Of a stretch of DNA of 64,000 bases, positions 29,538 through 46,226 are shown piece after piece. The position numbers and the translations under genes were made by a program. How positions within the stretch are numbered: the first letter of the stretch is position 1; every line of letters begins with the position of its first letter. The stretch is from positions 1 through 64,000 of the forward strand of contig JABVXU010000271.1 in assembly GCA_013365365.1 (NCBI GenBank). The letters run 5' to 3'. The notes under the pieces are model-generated. The model saw only the letters and a list, made by a program, of their open reading frames with translations, did no database searches and was not told the DNA's origin. The DNA is from Cruorifilaria tuberocauda (taxonomy: Eukaryota > Nematoda > Chromadorea > Rhabditida > Onchocercidae).

Positions 29538-31785
29538 CCTAAACTAAGGAATTTTTATGATGAGAGTCTATCGCCTTGTGTTTTATTTTTCGTGATGTTT
29601 TTTTCTTTTGGTTCCACTTAGTGTTTGTTTCAAGCTCTTCTATCGCATTTTCTGAACATTAGGTGGTTTAGTGAAAGCACCCTATTCAAAATTCTTAATC
29701 GCAGAAAATTTCATGAACTGATGCCTGTTTTCGATGTCGGAAAGTTCCACAAGCTGTAGTGCATCGTTGGAAGCGATCAATTCGCTTCTGTGTTATTGAT
29801 AAGCCAGCAATTGCTTTTCTTGATATGTTTATTGGATGACCTAACCTGTGTTAAAGTAACTTCTCCTAAATTACTTTTTCAACTTCATTTTCTGATTTTG
29901 ATATGTAAACGTTTTCTGTGATGTAAAAGTATACCATTTTAGGTATTATGTGTAATGAATTATCTACTGTAACAGACAGTTATTCAAAGATTATCAGATC
30001 ACAGTTTATGATATTTTTACAAGGACATAAAACACTGAGTTGATAGTTTTCATGATACTTTCCAAACGATACTTCAAAAAAAGTCCAGATATAGACGTAC
30101 ACTTCGTAGTTGTGTCGGGATGACGCTTGCTGATGAGAAGATTTATATGTTTGTATTTTTTAAATGGTGGGTTACTGCAGCAGCTTACTAGAAAAATAGT
30201 GCCATGGATTGTGCGTTCATTTCGGTTTATTCTATTTCTCATCCATTATGGAAATTTTAACTTCATTACTGGAAATTAATGGAATGGTTGCAAATATCGT
30301 TGCATCTACATCATTCTATTGGTTGCAACGGGAACAAATAATGGAGAAATGTTTTTGATTCGCTGCTTGCTCAGTAAACAGAAGACTACGTTTTAATCGG
30401 TTTAACTGTCCTATTGTTATTCAGACCGGCTATTAAACTGGACAAGGGAGATACAAAAGCGAGTTCATTCGTTCTCCTGACATTTATTTTGTACAATTCG
30501 AATATTATTGACATCAGTTACATGGTGGGTATCGGAATGTAGTTCTCACTTAACTGGATTGTTTTCGATCAAAAGGATTTCTCAGCATCTTCCTTCAGCC
30601 ATATTCCTACGTTGACATTCCACTTGAACTGCAGTCAGGAGTGATTGCAATAAAGATATGTCCGGCTTTGTGTTATGTTACTATGGAAACACATATGAAA
30701 AAAAGTAACTAACGATATTTGCAATGCGATATGGATTGCTACAACGGTCTCCTGTTAATTTCTATTTTTGTGGCATGACTACTCTCTGTTGGATATTGTG
30801 TCATTTCATTTAATGCCATGTTATATTTGACAATAAAGGCGAGAATGCGTATATACCGTACCACGCTCCCTGCACAATCCACTATGATGTAAAATCTTTA
30901 TCTTTGTTAGTTATGGGCGCTGTTATATCTACTTATCCCGTTTGGCTTATAATCTCATGATGTGAATTAGATTTTCTATCAACACTTGACATTCGCTCAC
31001 CACATCCTCAAATATGTTTAAGGAATAGGATGCCTTGTCATGTCCAAATATTGGAATCCGCGCACATATGGCCTAATAATTAGATTCAACAAACAACAAA
31101 CTAGTGGTCCATACCTAACATAAAATGCGGTGTTTTTGGAGCTTGAAAGTAATTTTATCGTAACTTCTTGTAACTAAATATCTTTCTTAGGCAGTAATAC
31201 CTCTAACTTTGCAAGAGTGGTAGAATCTCTTAGTGCAGTGGAACGAATGTAATACCACCCAACCAAAAAAACTTGAATCACACCGCATAACGAAGTAGGG
31301 GCGACATGTAATCTCACTTCACACATGAGCAGCTGCCCACCAGAAAGACACTAATATAGATTGTGTTTTACTCGTGCACATTGGGAAATTCAATTCAGTA
31401 GGAGAGACGCTTTTAAATAGGTGGAATTTTTGATTTGCTCATTGATTATCATAAGTATAGTTCTGGAAATCTCTCTTCGTCTTACAATCATTATTTGTGA
31501 GAGTGATCGAGGAACTTGTGATCTACATGTCTGTATTACTGAATACGTGATATTGATTCCGTTTCATCGAGACTTGCTGTAATTTCTACCTTCAGTTTTC
31601 CAAAAAAAAAACGGGTATATTCACATTATTGCTCGACTCTGAATTACTTTTTTTCTTAGTTTAAAAAGTTCAATTCTTAAAGGTGATATTTTGCACACAG
31701 TTTTCAAAATTCGGATAAAGCTGACTTGCGTTTTCCCAAAAAAAAAAAATGTGAGCTCATTTTCAATAAATTTGACTATTTATAG
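29538..31785. other. Intergenic region, BET1 to IMP dehydrogenase
   Basis: 2.2 kb of AT-rich sequence with BET1 3' UTR and IMPDH upstream DNA. Only an isolated minus-strand ORF (30006-30242) without splice support is present. AATAAA occurs at several places, for example near 30646 and 30834. Nothing else is identified. Confidence 0.4.
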
Positions 31786-31792
31786 GAAAGTC

Positions 31793-36288
<4,496 letters not shown>

Positions 36289-37068
36289 AGTATGGAGCAG
36301 TTTGCCGAATAACCCGATTTACAACAATTTTTAAGAATTTTGCTTTGCGGTAAATTTGTAGAATTTTTCCGTCCATTTTTCTTTATAGAATAAATTTGGT
36401 AAGAGCTGTAATTTATCTTTTAGTTGTTGTTAGTTTCGTAATTTCCTGAAAGGTTTTGAGTTTTAGAATAACGTATTGGTAATAGTAGCATCTTTTGATG
36501 AAATTTGTTCGTTTATCATTTACCGTGTTATTTTTGACCTATTGATAACTTCTCAACCACTTCTGTTCTATTTAATATAGATTTATTTATTTGAGTTGTG
36601 TTTCTTTCTTCTTCTACCTTCCATTCTTTGCAATGACTAAGGTTTTCATTTTTATCTGGATTGGTTACCTCCAATATTTACCAAATTTAGTAATAATTTT
36701 GGATAATGTTTTGTTGCTCATATTGTTGTATTCGTACTTTGTATACGTATTATTGTTATTAAAGTACATTCCACCTCAAATATATTTTATTTAACAAAAA
36801 GCAATCAGTACATCAGTTGAAGCACGATTGTTCAATAGAATTAGCGGTCTCGTATACCGTAAGAGAGTTGAAATATGTATTACCATTATTGTCTTATGAA
36901 GACAGCTAGAGTAAATAATGAATAACCCATGCAGAAGGGCTGAAATATAAGAGCATGAAGTAGTTGTAATGTTGGAAATTTATATCGAGATCTTTGTGCA
37001 AGGAAGTTTTAAGGTAATTTTGGATTTTCATTTGACAATTCGACCTTTGTTTATCAGGTCTTTGATTC
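36289..37068. other. Intergenic region, IMPDH to pseudouridine synthase
   Basis: 780 bases with the IMPDH 3' UTR and its AATAAA at 36389-36394, then AT-rich DNA up to the next gene on the same strand. An ORF at 36591-36794 is hydrophobic because of T-richness and is not credited. Confidence 0.45.
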
Positions 37069-38991
37069 ATGCAGATTTCATTTCCTAGGAATTGCGAAAA
37101 GTTCAGACAAATGTGCAGAAGTGGAGTATATCGGTATCTACTATGGGCATCCTATGATGGTGCTCGTTTTTCGTCAATTGCTAATGGAAACATCAATTAT
37201 AGTGTGCTTAGTTTTTTGAAAACACTTGTTCAGGGAACTTTTCCAGACATTGCAAAGCAGTTAAAAATGTCGCCATCAAGTAGGTTTGTTATTTATCAAT
37301 ATATCACACGAATTCGGAGACATTAAAAGGTATTACGAATGTAATTCAGCAATCCTGAAGCGCGATTTTAAAGTTCTTTTGCAAAGTTATACCGGACATG
37401 ATCAGTTCAGAACTGATGCGGGAGTACATGCAGTACGAAACGCTTTTATCATGCAAATTCCCATCGGAAATGCGGATGACGGGAAAAATAACCTACTCGA
37501 TGATTGGAATCACAAAGCTAGCGAATGTATTGGTACATCATTACGTGTTCTGGATTTTCATACCGTCTCAAAAGGTTTTTGTTCAAGGAGAAATGTTTCG
37601 TACAGGTATATATGTTTCTATCTCGTATAGTGAAATCTCATAGAAGATAAGAGATAAAAACTAAATCAGGTGAAAAAAAAACTTTCGGAATAATTTTATT
37701 TGTGCTATCGTAATTATGCATAATTGTAAATTCCTGAACTTCATGGTGTAACCAATACTGATAAACATGTGACATTTCTTTTTCTTTCAAAGTTTTGCAG
37801 AAAATATAAATATCGATTAGCCATAGCAGAAAACGAGGAAGAATGGTTGAAACATACAGAACAGCCGTTGTTGTGGCAATTTGCTGAAAGGCCATATATG
37901 TGGTTTTTGCCGAATGGCTTTGATGTTCGGAAAGCTGCAGATGCATGTTCCCTGTTTCAAGTAAATTTTCTTTTATTTTAAATTTTCAACTGTGTGATAT
38001 TCATCGTGGTATATTTTCACACTTCCTGTTCTAAACTCAAAGAGGTACTTTTTCTTTTCATGGTACTCATAATATGGCCTCGTTTATGAAATATCCACGA
38101 CGTGATCGATTAAGAACTGATATTCACATTCCAACGATGAAACATATGCTACATATTGGCATTTCTGGAGGTAAATACAATGCTAACCTTTTCATTCACC
38201 AAATATTGGAACTGAATTGAAATACAATATACAAAAAAGTATTGTAGATATGGTGTACTCAGTCTCATACGTGTTATAATTATAGCATTAAAATCTCAGC
38301 AATATATTCGTTCTAAAAAGTTTTCTAATGCTTAATTTAATATTCACTTATTTCTTTCTATATTTCTAAAACATTTTAAAGTTATCTATTCGCATAATTC
38401 ATTACTGAGCTTTGCAGGAGGGAGTCGTTTTGGGAATGCTAATGGTTTTAGTTTAATTGATATTAATGTTATTTCAAGATCTTTTTTGAGGTCTCAAGTA
38501 AGTTATGTTTTTTCTTTTCTTGTCACTAAGCGATTTTATATGTGGGTATTACAGTAATTGAAATTAGTGGATTCATTAGAGCCGGAGAAAGAATGATATG
38601 AAGCACTCAGATTGAAGCGTATATGTTTCGTAGAACGGAGGTTTGACTAAAGTGAAGAATTTCCTAAAGTAAACTAAATAGCAACTTCTCTAATTGGGGA
38701 ATTTATTACACGATCATAAGGAGTCGATGCTACTTTCAGATAAGACATATGGTACGCACCATTGTTGAGCATGCTTACGGACGTCTACAACGGGAACGTC
38801 TAATATGGCTTCTAAACAATCCAAATCCTGAAAATTTCCATCATTTCGGGTTGGTAACAGCTCCACCCCAAGGATTATTCCTAGAAGATGTTGTGTACGA
38901 CGAACGAATGTTTATTAATCCCGTGCCATACCATTATCATAGCTGGGATGATGCAATGGATGAAATGCTTTATGATGAAGCGTTTTACTAA
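37069..38991 (+). CDS. PUSL1: tRNA pseudouridine synthase, TruA/PUSL1 type
   Basis: Predicted to convert uridine to pseudouridine in tRNA, as TruA does at positions 38-40; vertebrate PUSL1 is mitochondrial. Exons: 37069-37283, 37387-37605, 37801-37960, an exon from about 38043 to 38170, 38418-38497, 38740-38991. The catalytic Asp sits in FRTDAGVHAVRNAF. Other family blocks are YLLWASYDGARF near the start, VSYRKYKYRLA, GTHNMASF, FLRSQIRHMVRTIVEHA and APPQGLFLEDVVYDE. The start may instead be ATG 37099, after acceptor TTTCCTAG, giving MCRSGVYRYLLW. The junction between exons 3 and 4 cannot be drawn with good GT-AG signals while keeping phase (see findings). AATAAA is at 39150. The family call is firm; the full structure is not. 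Confidence 0.88.
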
Positions 38992-41461
38992 AATGAGGCT
39001 TGTCATATGTAGGATAAAGACGTGATAACAGAAATATATTTGTTTTTATCAATAAGTCTGTGCTTATTTGCAGTTAAACCTATACTTCTGTTAATGAACA
39101 GTTTTGTTAAATTTTATCACCATATTGTTACATGATGTGTGGTATAGGAAATAAATCACTCCTTCTCCCGAGACATCAAATATACTTCAATCGAATAACC
39201 ACTTTTCATTTATGAAGCTCAGATTTGAAAATGTCAGTTTTCGTCCGTTAAAATACTTATTTGAGTGTAAAATTCATAGGTGCGGACACGAATGTGGTTA
39301 TAGGTACGGGTATGTGCATGTCGCGTTATGTTTATGTGTAATTGCGTGCATGCGTATATGCATCATCCAACAACGCCCAACTGCGATCCCTGCTGCTCAA
39401 CGATCACTATCCGGGAGTAGCAGACCAATACAGTGGGTTGGTACTGCTGCTGTTGTTGATTTAAACAACATGCCATTAGTTATATAGAATTGGTTCTTTT
39501 GGAGTATAGCCAAGTTTTCATTCGAATTGAACTTCTCTTAAAATAAGTTCATGATATCATATACTGTACTGCACGTCCCCTCATAACGATAGGTGATAAC
39601 CACTGAATGCATTATTCGAGAAACCGCATTAGGAGATAACTGAATGCTAGTAAGCTGCAAACGATCTTTTGGCTTCTTGCAAGAGAACCCCAGGATACGG
39701 TAAATAAAAGAGCAGTCGCGCGTACACGGCGCGTTGCGTGCGGTTTTAATCGTGTCGTAGGGTATGCGGGTGTAGGTACGGTCGAGTTTTGGGTTGTTGC
39801 GTCGTGGTACTTATGATTTCGAAGAGGAGAATGCTAGCAGTATTGATTTTGCTGTTATTTAAAGACGTATTATCGATAAATGATATGATAGCTAATCAGC
39901 GGACATCTCTCAATTTTCGTATTGTGGGCATTTAGACCACAGATTATATTTATAAATTTATGGAATTAAAGTATCTTTTTGAAATTGAGTGAGTGGATGT
40001 GTAGTCGATCCCACGCTCCTAAGTTCGACAGCCTCTTGGTATCGCCTCCTTATAGATGTGTTATCATGATGGAATAGTTTATTGGGCATCAATTTTATGA
40101 CAAATTCATTCTTTGTTAGATTTCATTATGTGTTTGCATGTATGACCTGCAGTACTTTATGAGCTCTTCATTTCATCTGACTGCAGTCAAATTTAGCTTC
40201 AACGTTAGGATTTTATTTCATTTAACTACAGACGAATGTACTTTCATGCTCCATAGATTTTGGTCCTTTCGCTTGTACAAATATATATGCGTGACTTGAA
40301 TATATATTATTGCTAACATGACGTATTGGCGTGCTTCTCTGAAATTACTCATAGGTTGAAATATAAGCCGGAGCATATAGGAGATCAGATAATGAAGGCA
40401 ATCGGAATAATAAGAGGTATTTGTTTTTGCTGTTTATGAATCTGAATGAGTCTCACGGATTTCTAAGATTTTCATTTATCTTGCTTCACTCAACACTGTT
40501 TACTGTTTGGAATACACGATTAAGTGGGTTGGTTCGAATTATTCTACTCGGTAGTCAGTGCGTATTTATGGCGTATTTTTTGTTGTTGTCTACAGATGTG
40601 TTTCGTCGAACGTAGCTTTAATTTCTCTTATTTTTATTTATTTTGCTGGGTATTTCTATATGCTATTGTTTTTCGTTTTTGTCGAAGAGATGTGCGTTGC
40701 AAATTAAAATCTTCCCTCCATTGCTTACAATCGAAGAAGCAGGCACTGTGTCGTACCTTCTGTGGCACCATGTAGTGTGGTATGGTGTGTCGATTACATA
40801 GGTGCATGTATCATCATGTCAATGGTGATTTTTAAGATTTCTTTTTCCGTCTATTTCAGCATTAAAAGTTTCAGTTTTTGAACCACTGTATAGTATGGAG
40901 ATTTTGATTGTGTCTGGCGACTGTGAGTTCTAAGAGTGAACTGAGACTTTTGCTTTGGTCAGGTACGCAGCTCAAGTAACTGTTGCGTGACTTCCAATCA
41001 TAGCTGTGTGATAATATTTAAAGCGAGGATTTCTTTATATTCTTTTATGTTTGTTACGTTTTCGTATGTTTTTTCGTCATTTGCGGTGCTTTATTTGTTT
41101 AAAAATATCATTTTTTTCAGGGTATTTTCTAGATAGTCCGTAACGACTAAGCTTTCGTAAATTTTGATTTATATAAGCCTTCTTTCTTTATCTAAATTCC
41201 TTATCCTGTATTCAAGTTTTGTAATTGGATAACTTCTGTAACAGGTTAGTTATTTACAGCTAATATATATTATTTGCTTTGTTCGATTCAGTATGTGAAT
41301 TTCTTTGTGGGAGAAACCCATTTTGATTACTCATTATTGACTTTAATAGAAGACAACTGACTGTATAGTTAATAGAGGGATGGTATTCTCTCTATAAAGA
41401 AGCAGATGTCTTCTGTGTAAAAAGGTAATGCGACAAATTTATTTTATCATTTTAGAATCTT
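38992..41461. other. Intergenic region upstream of SQD-1
   Basis: 2.5 kb. It holds the pseudouridine synthase 3' UTR (AATAAA at 39150), a RY-alternating and CTG-rich stretch at 39280-39460, and a CpG-dense patch at 39710-39800. An ORF at 39212-39487 crosses the RY stretch and is not credited. The end is the acceptor ATTTTAG before the SQD-1 start. Confidence 0.45.
39710..39800. promoter_or_regulatory. CpG-dense patch, candidate promoter
   Basis: About 90 bases contain more than ten CpG dinucleotides (GTCGCGCG, ACACGGCGCG, GTGCGG, ATCGTGTCG, TACGGTCGAG) in an otherwise CpG-poor, AT-rich region. It lies about 1.7 kb before the SQD-1 start and on the downstream side of the pseudouridine synthase. 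A transcription start for SQD-1 is a reasonable but unproven reading. Confidence 0.3.
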
Positions 41462-42907
41462 ATGGATACTCAGGATAGCCATCAGGAAGAACAAACTCAG
41501 AATTCAGAAACTGTTAATGGTGGTACTGTTAGTGAAGGAGGTTTGAAAGATCTGGGCAAAGGCAACGAAGACAAGTATGCACTTATTTCTGTATCATTAG
41601 ATAAGTGGAAAATTACACGATTAGAGAAACATCTGTCATTTGCAGGAAAATATTCGTTGGTGGAATAGCCTACGACGTTACAAATGAAGATCTATCTCAG
41701 TATTTCTCTCAGTATGGTGAAGTAGCACAGGCTCAGGTGAAATATGATCGAAATACGGGTCGTTCTCGCGGCTTTGCATTTGTAGAATTCACAACCGGTG
41801 AGGCGTGCAGAGCTGCACTTAATGCAAGAGAACAATCTCTCAAGGGAAAAACCGTTGAAGTAAAACCAGCAAAATCTCGAGAAAATAAGAAAGTATTTGT
41901 CGGTGGTTTGCCTGCTGACCATCCAGGTTGATATATAGAATTAAATATTTATAGTGTTGAATTTCTTCCAAGTTCGTGAGCAAACTACTCCATATGATTT
42001 ATTCGTATGTGTTTGATACGTTATTCTAATTTTGGATCTATAAAGCAGCGATTTTTAACTACCCAACTAGGTCACCTACTTCATCACAGCATCTAGTGGG
42101 ACGAAACTTATCTATTAAGCGGCAATGATGTCAATCATCACCTATATTTAATTGGCATTTGTCATAGAAGAAGAATTGCGTGCTCATTTTGAACAGTATG
42201 GGAAAGTGGAGGATATTGAGTGGCCTTTCGATAAACAAACAAAAGCTCGAAGAAATTTCGCATTTATTGTGTTTGAAGAAGAAGAAGCAGCTGAACGAGC
42301 ATCGGCTACGCCGAAGCAAATGTTTGGATCACGCGAGGTTCCTTGATAATGTATTAGTGATGTTTTGAATTCGGTTCATCTTATTTTTTTCTGCTCAAAA
42401 AATTTGTAATTTAATCGGTTTTTGCACTGATGGTCTAATTATGCATTTTTAGTGCGACGTTAAGAAGGCCGTTCCTCAAGGTAAGCGTTTCCCGGGTGGT
42501 CGCGGTGGTGCTGCAATGAGGGCTGGTTATGGAGCTGGTCGAGCGGGTGTTATGAATGGTTGGTTCGGGCAAGCCGGATGGGGTCAGATGGGAGCATTCG
42601 GTGCATATGGTGGAGGTACTGGAACTGCAGGTGGTTGGGGTGACTGGTATGGTAATGCTGCTGCTGCTGGATATTATCAACAAGGACAGGCTGGTGGCTA
42701 CTATGGTAAAATTATATTTCCATTTTAAATCGGATAGTATTGACTTTCCTTATTTTCTGTAATTTTCGACAACTCTTAGTAATGTGAAATTATTATAATC
42801 GTAACCTTCATATGATTTTAGGAGCGGGCGGCTATGATGCTTATTCCCAAGGAATGACCCAGCGTGGGGCAAGTCAGCAGCGCTATCCACAACAACAACA
42901 GTACTGA
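41462..42907 (+). CDS. sqd-1: Two-RRM hnRNP, SQD-1/Squid type
   Basis: hnRNP A/B/D-like RNA-binding protein, nuclear and cytoplasmic, implicated in animals in mRNA localisation, splicing and stability. Exons: 41462-41574, 41646-41926, 42168-42337, 42453-42705, 42822-42907; 300 residues. RRM1 (about 39-115) has RNP2 KIFVGGIAY and RNP1 SRGFAFVEF. RRM2 (about 124-200) has KVFVGGLP and RNFAFIVFEE. The tail is Gly/Ala/Tyr/Trp-rich (GYGAGRAGVMNGWFGQAGWG) and ends in a Gln run followed by Y. The short acidic/Gln N-terminus and the length fit C. elegans SQD-1. The ATG is six bases after an acceptor (CATTTTAG). A long 3' region with a possible untranslated cassette exon follows. Vertebrate HNRNPD/AB would be the broader name. 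Confidence 0.94.
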
Positions 42908-44319
42908 GTATTCCACTAAAGCGGCGAGAGTTTTTTGTATTTGTAGTGGTCTTCTTTCTTTTATTAATGACTTCCTAAATTCACATCTTTGATCTATCAT
43001 TGGTAAAACAATTCTGTAACTTGGACATTGAGCACTAATCAACAGTTCTTCGCATTATAAAAGTTAACTATCTCTAAAATATCCCTCATAACGGTACCAT
43101 CTTTCATTGGTTTTTTTAAGAAATTGGAAGAAATGTATGTCGCAGAATTATTAGTTTTTGCTTCAGTAAACTAATTTGTGGTTGTAGCAGTTGTAATGCT
43201 CTCACTATATGCAGTTTTTTTTTTTTAGTTCTGATTTTTTTTTCTCTTCCTTTTATAAGTTTTGTTGCTATCGTCCTGGAGCATGGTTTTGAATGAGGTA
43301 TGCCACATGTGTTTAACTTAACTTTGTGGTATATTCATTCATTCTTGAATATGTAGCATTTTTGAAAGCAAATTTATCGGATTTTTCCACAATAATCCAA
43401 TCACTCTATCTGAAACATTCTATTCCTCTGGGTTTCAAAACAATACGTACCAGTAATTTTATCGTTTCAGTAAACCACTTTGTTCATGTTGTGGGTCTTC
43501 CTTATATTTGTCTTCATTCATATGCGTTACATTGAAATAATGATCTCAGCCATTTCACTAGTAGACTGTTATAACTTCTTGTTTTTCCATTACATCTTCG
43601 GGAACTTACTTTCCTGAAGTCTTGGCTGAGTTCATGCTTGCTTATGTGCTGATCATTTTGTAAGCATTCTTGAAGTGGTTGGTGTTGACCCACACACATT
43701 TCATATCGATATCGTTTAACCCTTTAAAATCAGTAAGCCCTAGTCTTTATGGAATTTTTCATGTTCTTTTTTAATAAGTATTTTGTTATGTTTCAACTTT
43801 TGGGATGCGAAAAAATATATTCCATATTACGAAGATTGCAAATTTAACATTTGTTTAGTGAACTTCAACACTAACTAGGCGTTAGTAGTATAAAAGCAAC
43901 AGAAAGTAAATTACAGTCTATTTCAGTTTTGTTTCAGAAAGCTTCGAGTCTCTTCTATTACCTCTAAAATTCATCTTAACACTGCAAAGCATTAATGTAC
44001 GGACGGTTGTACGTTGTACCAAGTTATACTGTACCGTTGTCAATTTCTGCATCTTGTCTCTCAGAAATTTGAGTTGTTTTACTCTATGATTAAATGCACA
44101 TCCCAGCCTACGATGCCTTCAACAATTCGTAACATCTCCTTATTTGTTCAGTCAGTTTATTTTTTTTTCAGCAGTTATCTGGTCTCCTAATACTTCGGCT
44201 TCACCTTCCTCTACGTCGGAAGGGATATTTGTTCCTTAAAAAATGAGCTAGTTGCATCTTTTTCTCATTTTTCACATTTTGTGCTTGTTGCTATATATAT
44301 ATATGATTGACCCCCCTAG

Positions 44320-44408
44320 AATGGTGTAAATGTGGGAACTGCCAGTGCCAGTGGTCTGGAAAAGTATGAGACCAGTAGCCGCAAGGAAATGTGAACCATG
44401 CCTTTATG
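44320..44408 (+). other. Exon-like island, possible 3' UTR cassette exon of SQD-1
   Basis: Eighty-nine bases are bordered by acceptor ACCCCCCTAG and the strong donor GTACGT. Base composition inside is close to 50% GC, against AT-rich flanks. One frame reads NGVNVGTASASGLEKYETSS and then a few more residues to TGA at 44392. It lies 1.4 kb after the SQD-1 stop and 1.8 kb before LSM8, same strand. It could be an untranslated or poison exon of SQD-1, an alternative terminal exon, or a 5' exon of LSM8. No transcript evidence is available here. Confidence 0.35.
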
Positions 44409-45365
44409 GTACGTAATTTTTATTTTTTTGCTTTGCTGTGGGCATTTTTCTCCTCTCCTTTACCTCCTCTACCCTTCCCCATCTGTCATTTCTTATTTCA
44501 TTATTTCTTTTGTCATGAAACAAAACTGTTGGTGTATTCGGCTTAGTTTTGTATTCTCAAGGAAAATGGACCGTTCAATTTCTGTTAAACACTCGATTTA
44601 ATCAAGACTCATCAGCTTTTTTCCAATTACACTACAGTTTATTATTGCACTGATTGTATTTGAGTTTTAAATTTGGAAATGGCTTGAAGGGCCGGTGCGC
44701 AGTTTCTCTGTTGTTCACGTACTCAAGGTGCTTGATGCTTTTTGTTTTGCTATGGTTCTTGTCATCCCTTGGTTTAATATGCAGTGTTTTTTTTTAATAT
44801 AATTTTCTCTTTTTAATGAGAAAATAATCTGAGACATTAAAAGAAATAATGGACATGTTTCATAATTTCAATTAGTGTGTCGTATATTGGAATTATTTAC
44901 GCATCAAGTTCTTGTTCCATTGTTCTACTTTTTAACTCAGATTCAGAGATTTGTTAACAAAAAGACAACAATACGTTGATTTCGTATTATGATGTGAAAC
45001 ATTTTGATTACGCCTTATTTTCTTCTGTTTTATTACTCCTTGCCGCTTTCAGTACTTGCTCTCTCTCAACCTTTCCATTTTTGGAATTCAGTTTAATGAT
45101 TTTTTATTTTCTCTGTTCTCTTTATTCTCAGTTGTTCTCTCCCATACATGATGTGTTCTTTTCCTTCCTACTCCCCGTGTTGTTTACTTTTCAACATTGC
45201 TTATTTTTGCATTGTTCCGTAAATTTTTTCCACTTTATCCGAATCAGAATTGTACGCCTCAAATGATGTCTTAACATGCTACAAAGTGTAAATGTACCCA
45301 AGTGTGAAAAATGTGTAAGTATTTGTTTGTGTTTGTGTGTGTAATGTATGTGTGCGTGTGTATGT

Positions 45366-45370
<5 letters not shown>

Positions 45371-45438
<68 letters not shown>
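45371..45438. repeat. (TG)34 microsatellite
   Basis: Sixty-eight bases of uninterrupted TG dinucleotides. They are preceded from about 45320 by an imperfect GT/TATG stretch that looks like the older, mutated edge of the same repeat. Confidence 0.95.
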
Positions 45439-45439
<1 letters not shown>

Positions 45440-46226
45440 ATCGTTTACAGATTGCTGAGGCGTAAACATTCATTTCAGCAGTAATTTTTGAAATGCAGAG
45501 ATTATATTACATCAGGAATTCCACTTATCTGTATGAATTCATTTTGGTAGCTTACGCTAACGCTTCAGTTTGAGACACTTTTATTGTTTCTAAAGTTAAT
45601 AGTATGAAATATGGTTTGCTAACGTTGTCAGCTGTGAAGCAAATTGATATTGGATAAATTGGAAGTTGTGGAGTTCATGTATTTTGTTTTTTATCGTTTA
45701 ATCTGAACGAAGGTTATTCTTTCTATAAGAATGTTTGCAAGCTGGCAAGTATGACAGCTGGTTATTTCTTTCGAATTCGACATGAGGAAAAAGTGGGTTG
45801 CTCGGCTTTATCCTGTAAAGATCTCCACAAATTGGTCGCAGCCAGATTGGTTTGAATAGGAAGTGAAATTGATAATGCATTTTTATTAGCAGTTGTTCAT
45901 CTCGAACAGGAGTTTGAATTAGATAACCCGGGGTTGGAATGCATCAGAGGCGTTAAAATTCGTTTTCGAAGTGGTTGCAACCTTTCATTTTCTTGACGCC
46001 AGAATATCTTTTTCAGTGCGAGTTCATAGATCATAGTCTGAAATATTTCATTTCGACATAATCGAAAGCAAATTCCAATTATGTCGAAGACACTCATATT
46101 ACTAGTATTCGGTTGCAAGTTATACATACTTCCGAAAATGTTTTGAAAAATTGCTTTCGATTGTCTGTCTTGTATCATTTCGCGGTTCGCGTCCACTTGG
46201 TTCCGTTTATTCGGCTAAATTTTAGT

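Larger units (their letters stand above)
42908..46226. other. Long 3' region between SQD-1 and LSM8
   Basis: 3.3 kb containing T-runs, an exon-like island at 44320-44408, a short TA run near 44290-44304, a pyrimidine-rich stretch at 45040-45240 and a long TG microsatellite. Much may be SQD-1 3' UTR or LSM8 upstream DNA. ORFs in 45191-45473 come from the repeat (Thr-His). Confidence 0.5.

Noticed and set aside
42435..42683. Antisense 82-codon Ser/Thr-rich ORF
   Set aside because: Shadow of the Gly-rich SQD-1 exon.
45289..45311. SL1-like stretch containing TACCCAAGTGTGA
   Set aside because: Only the core matches, with extra mismatches and no donor after it. Unlike 55210 it is within reach of chance.
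45191..45473. Thr-His repeat ORFs
   Set aside because: Translation of the reverse strand of the TG microsatellite.
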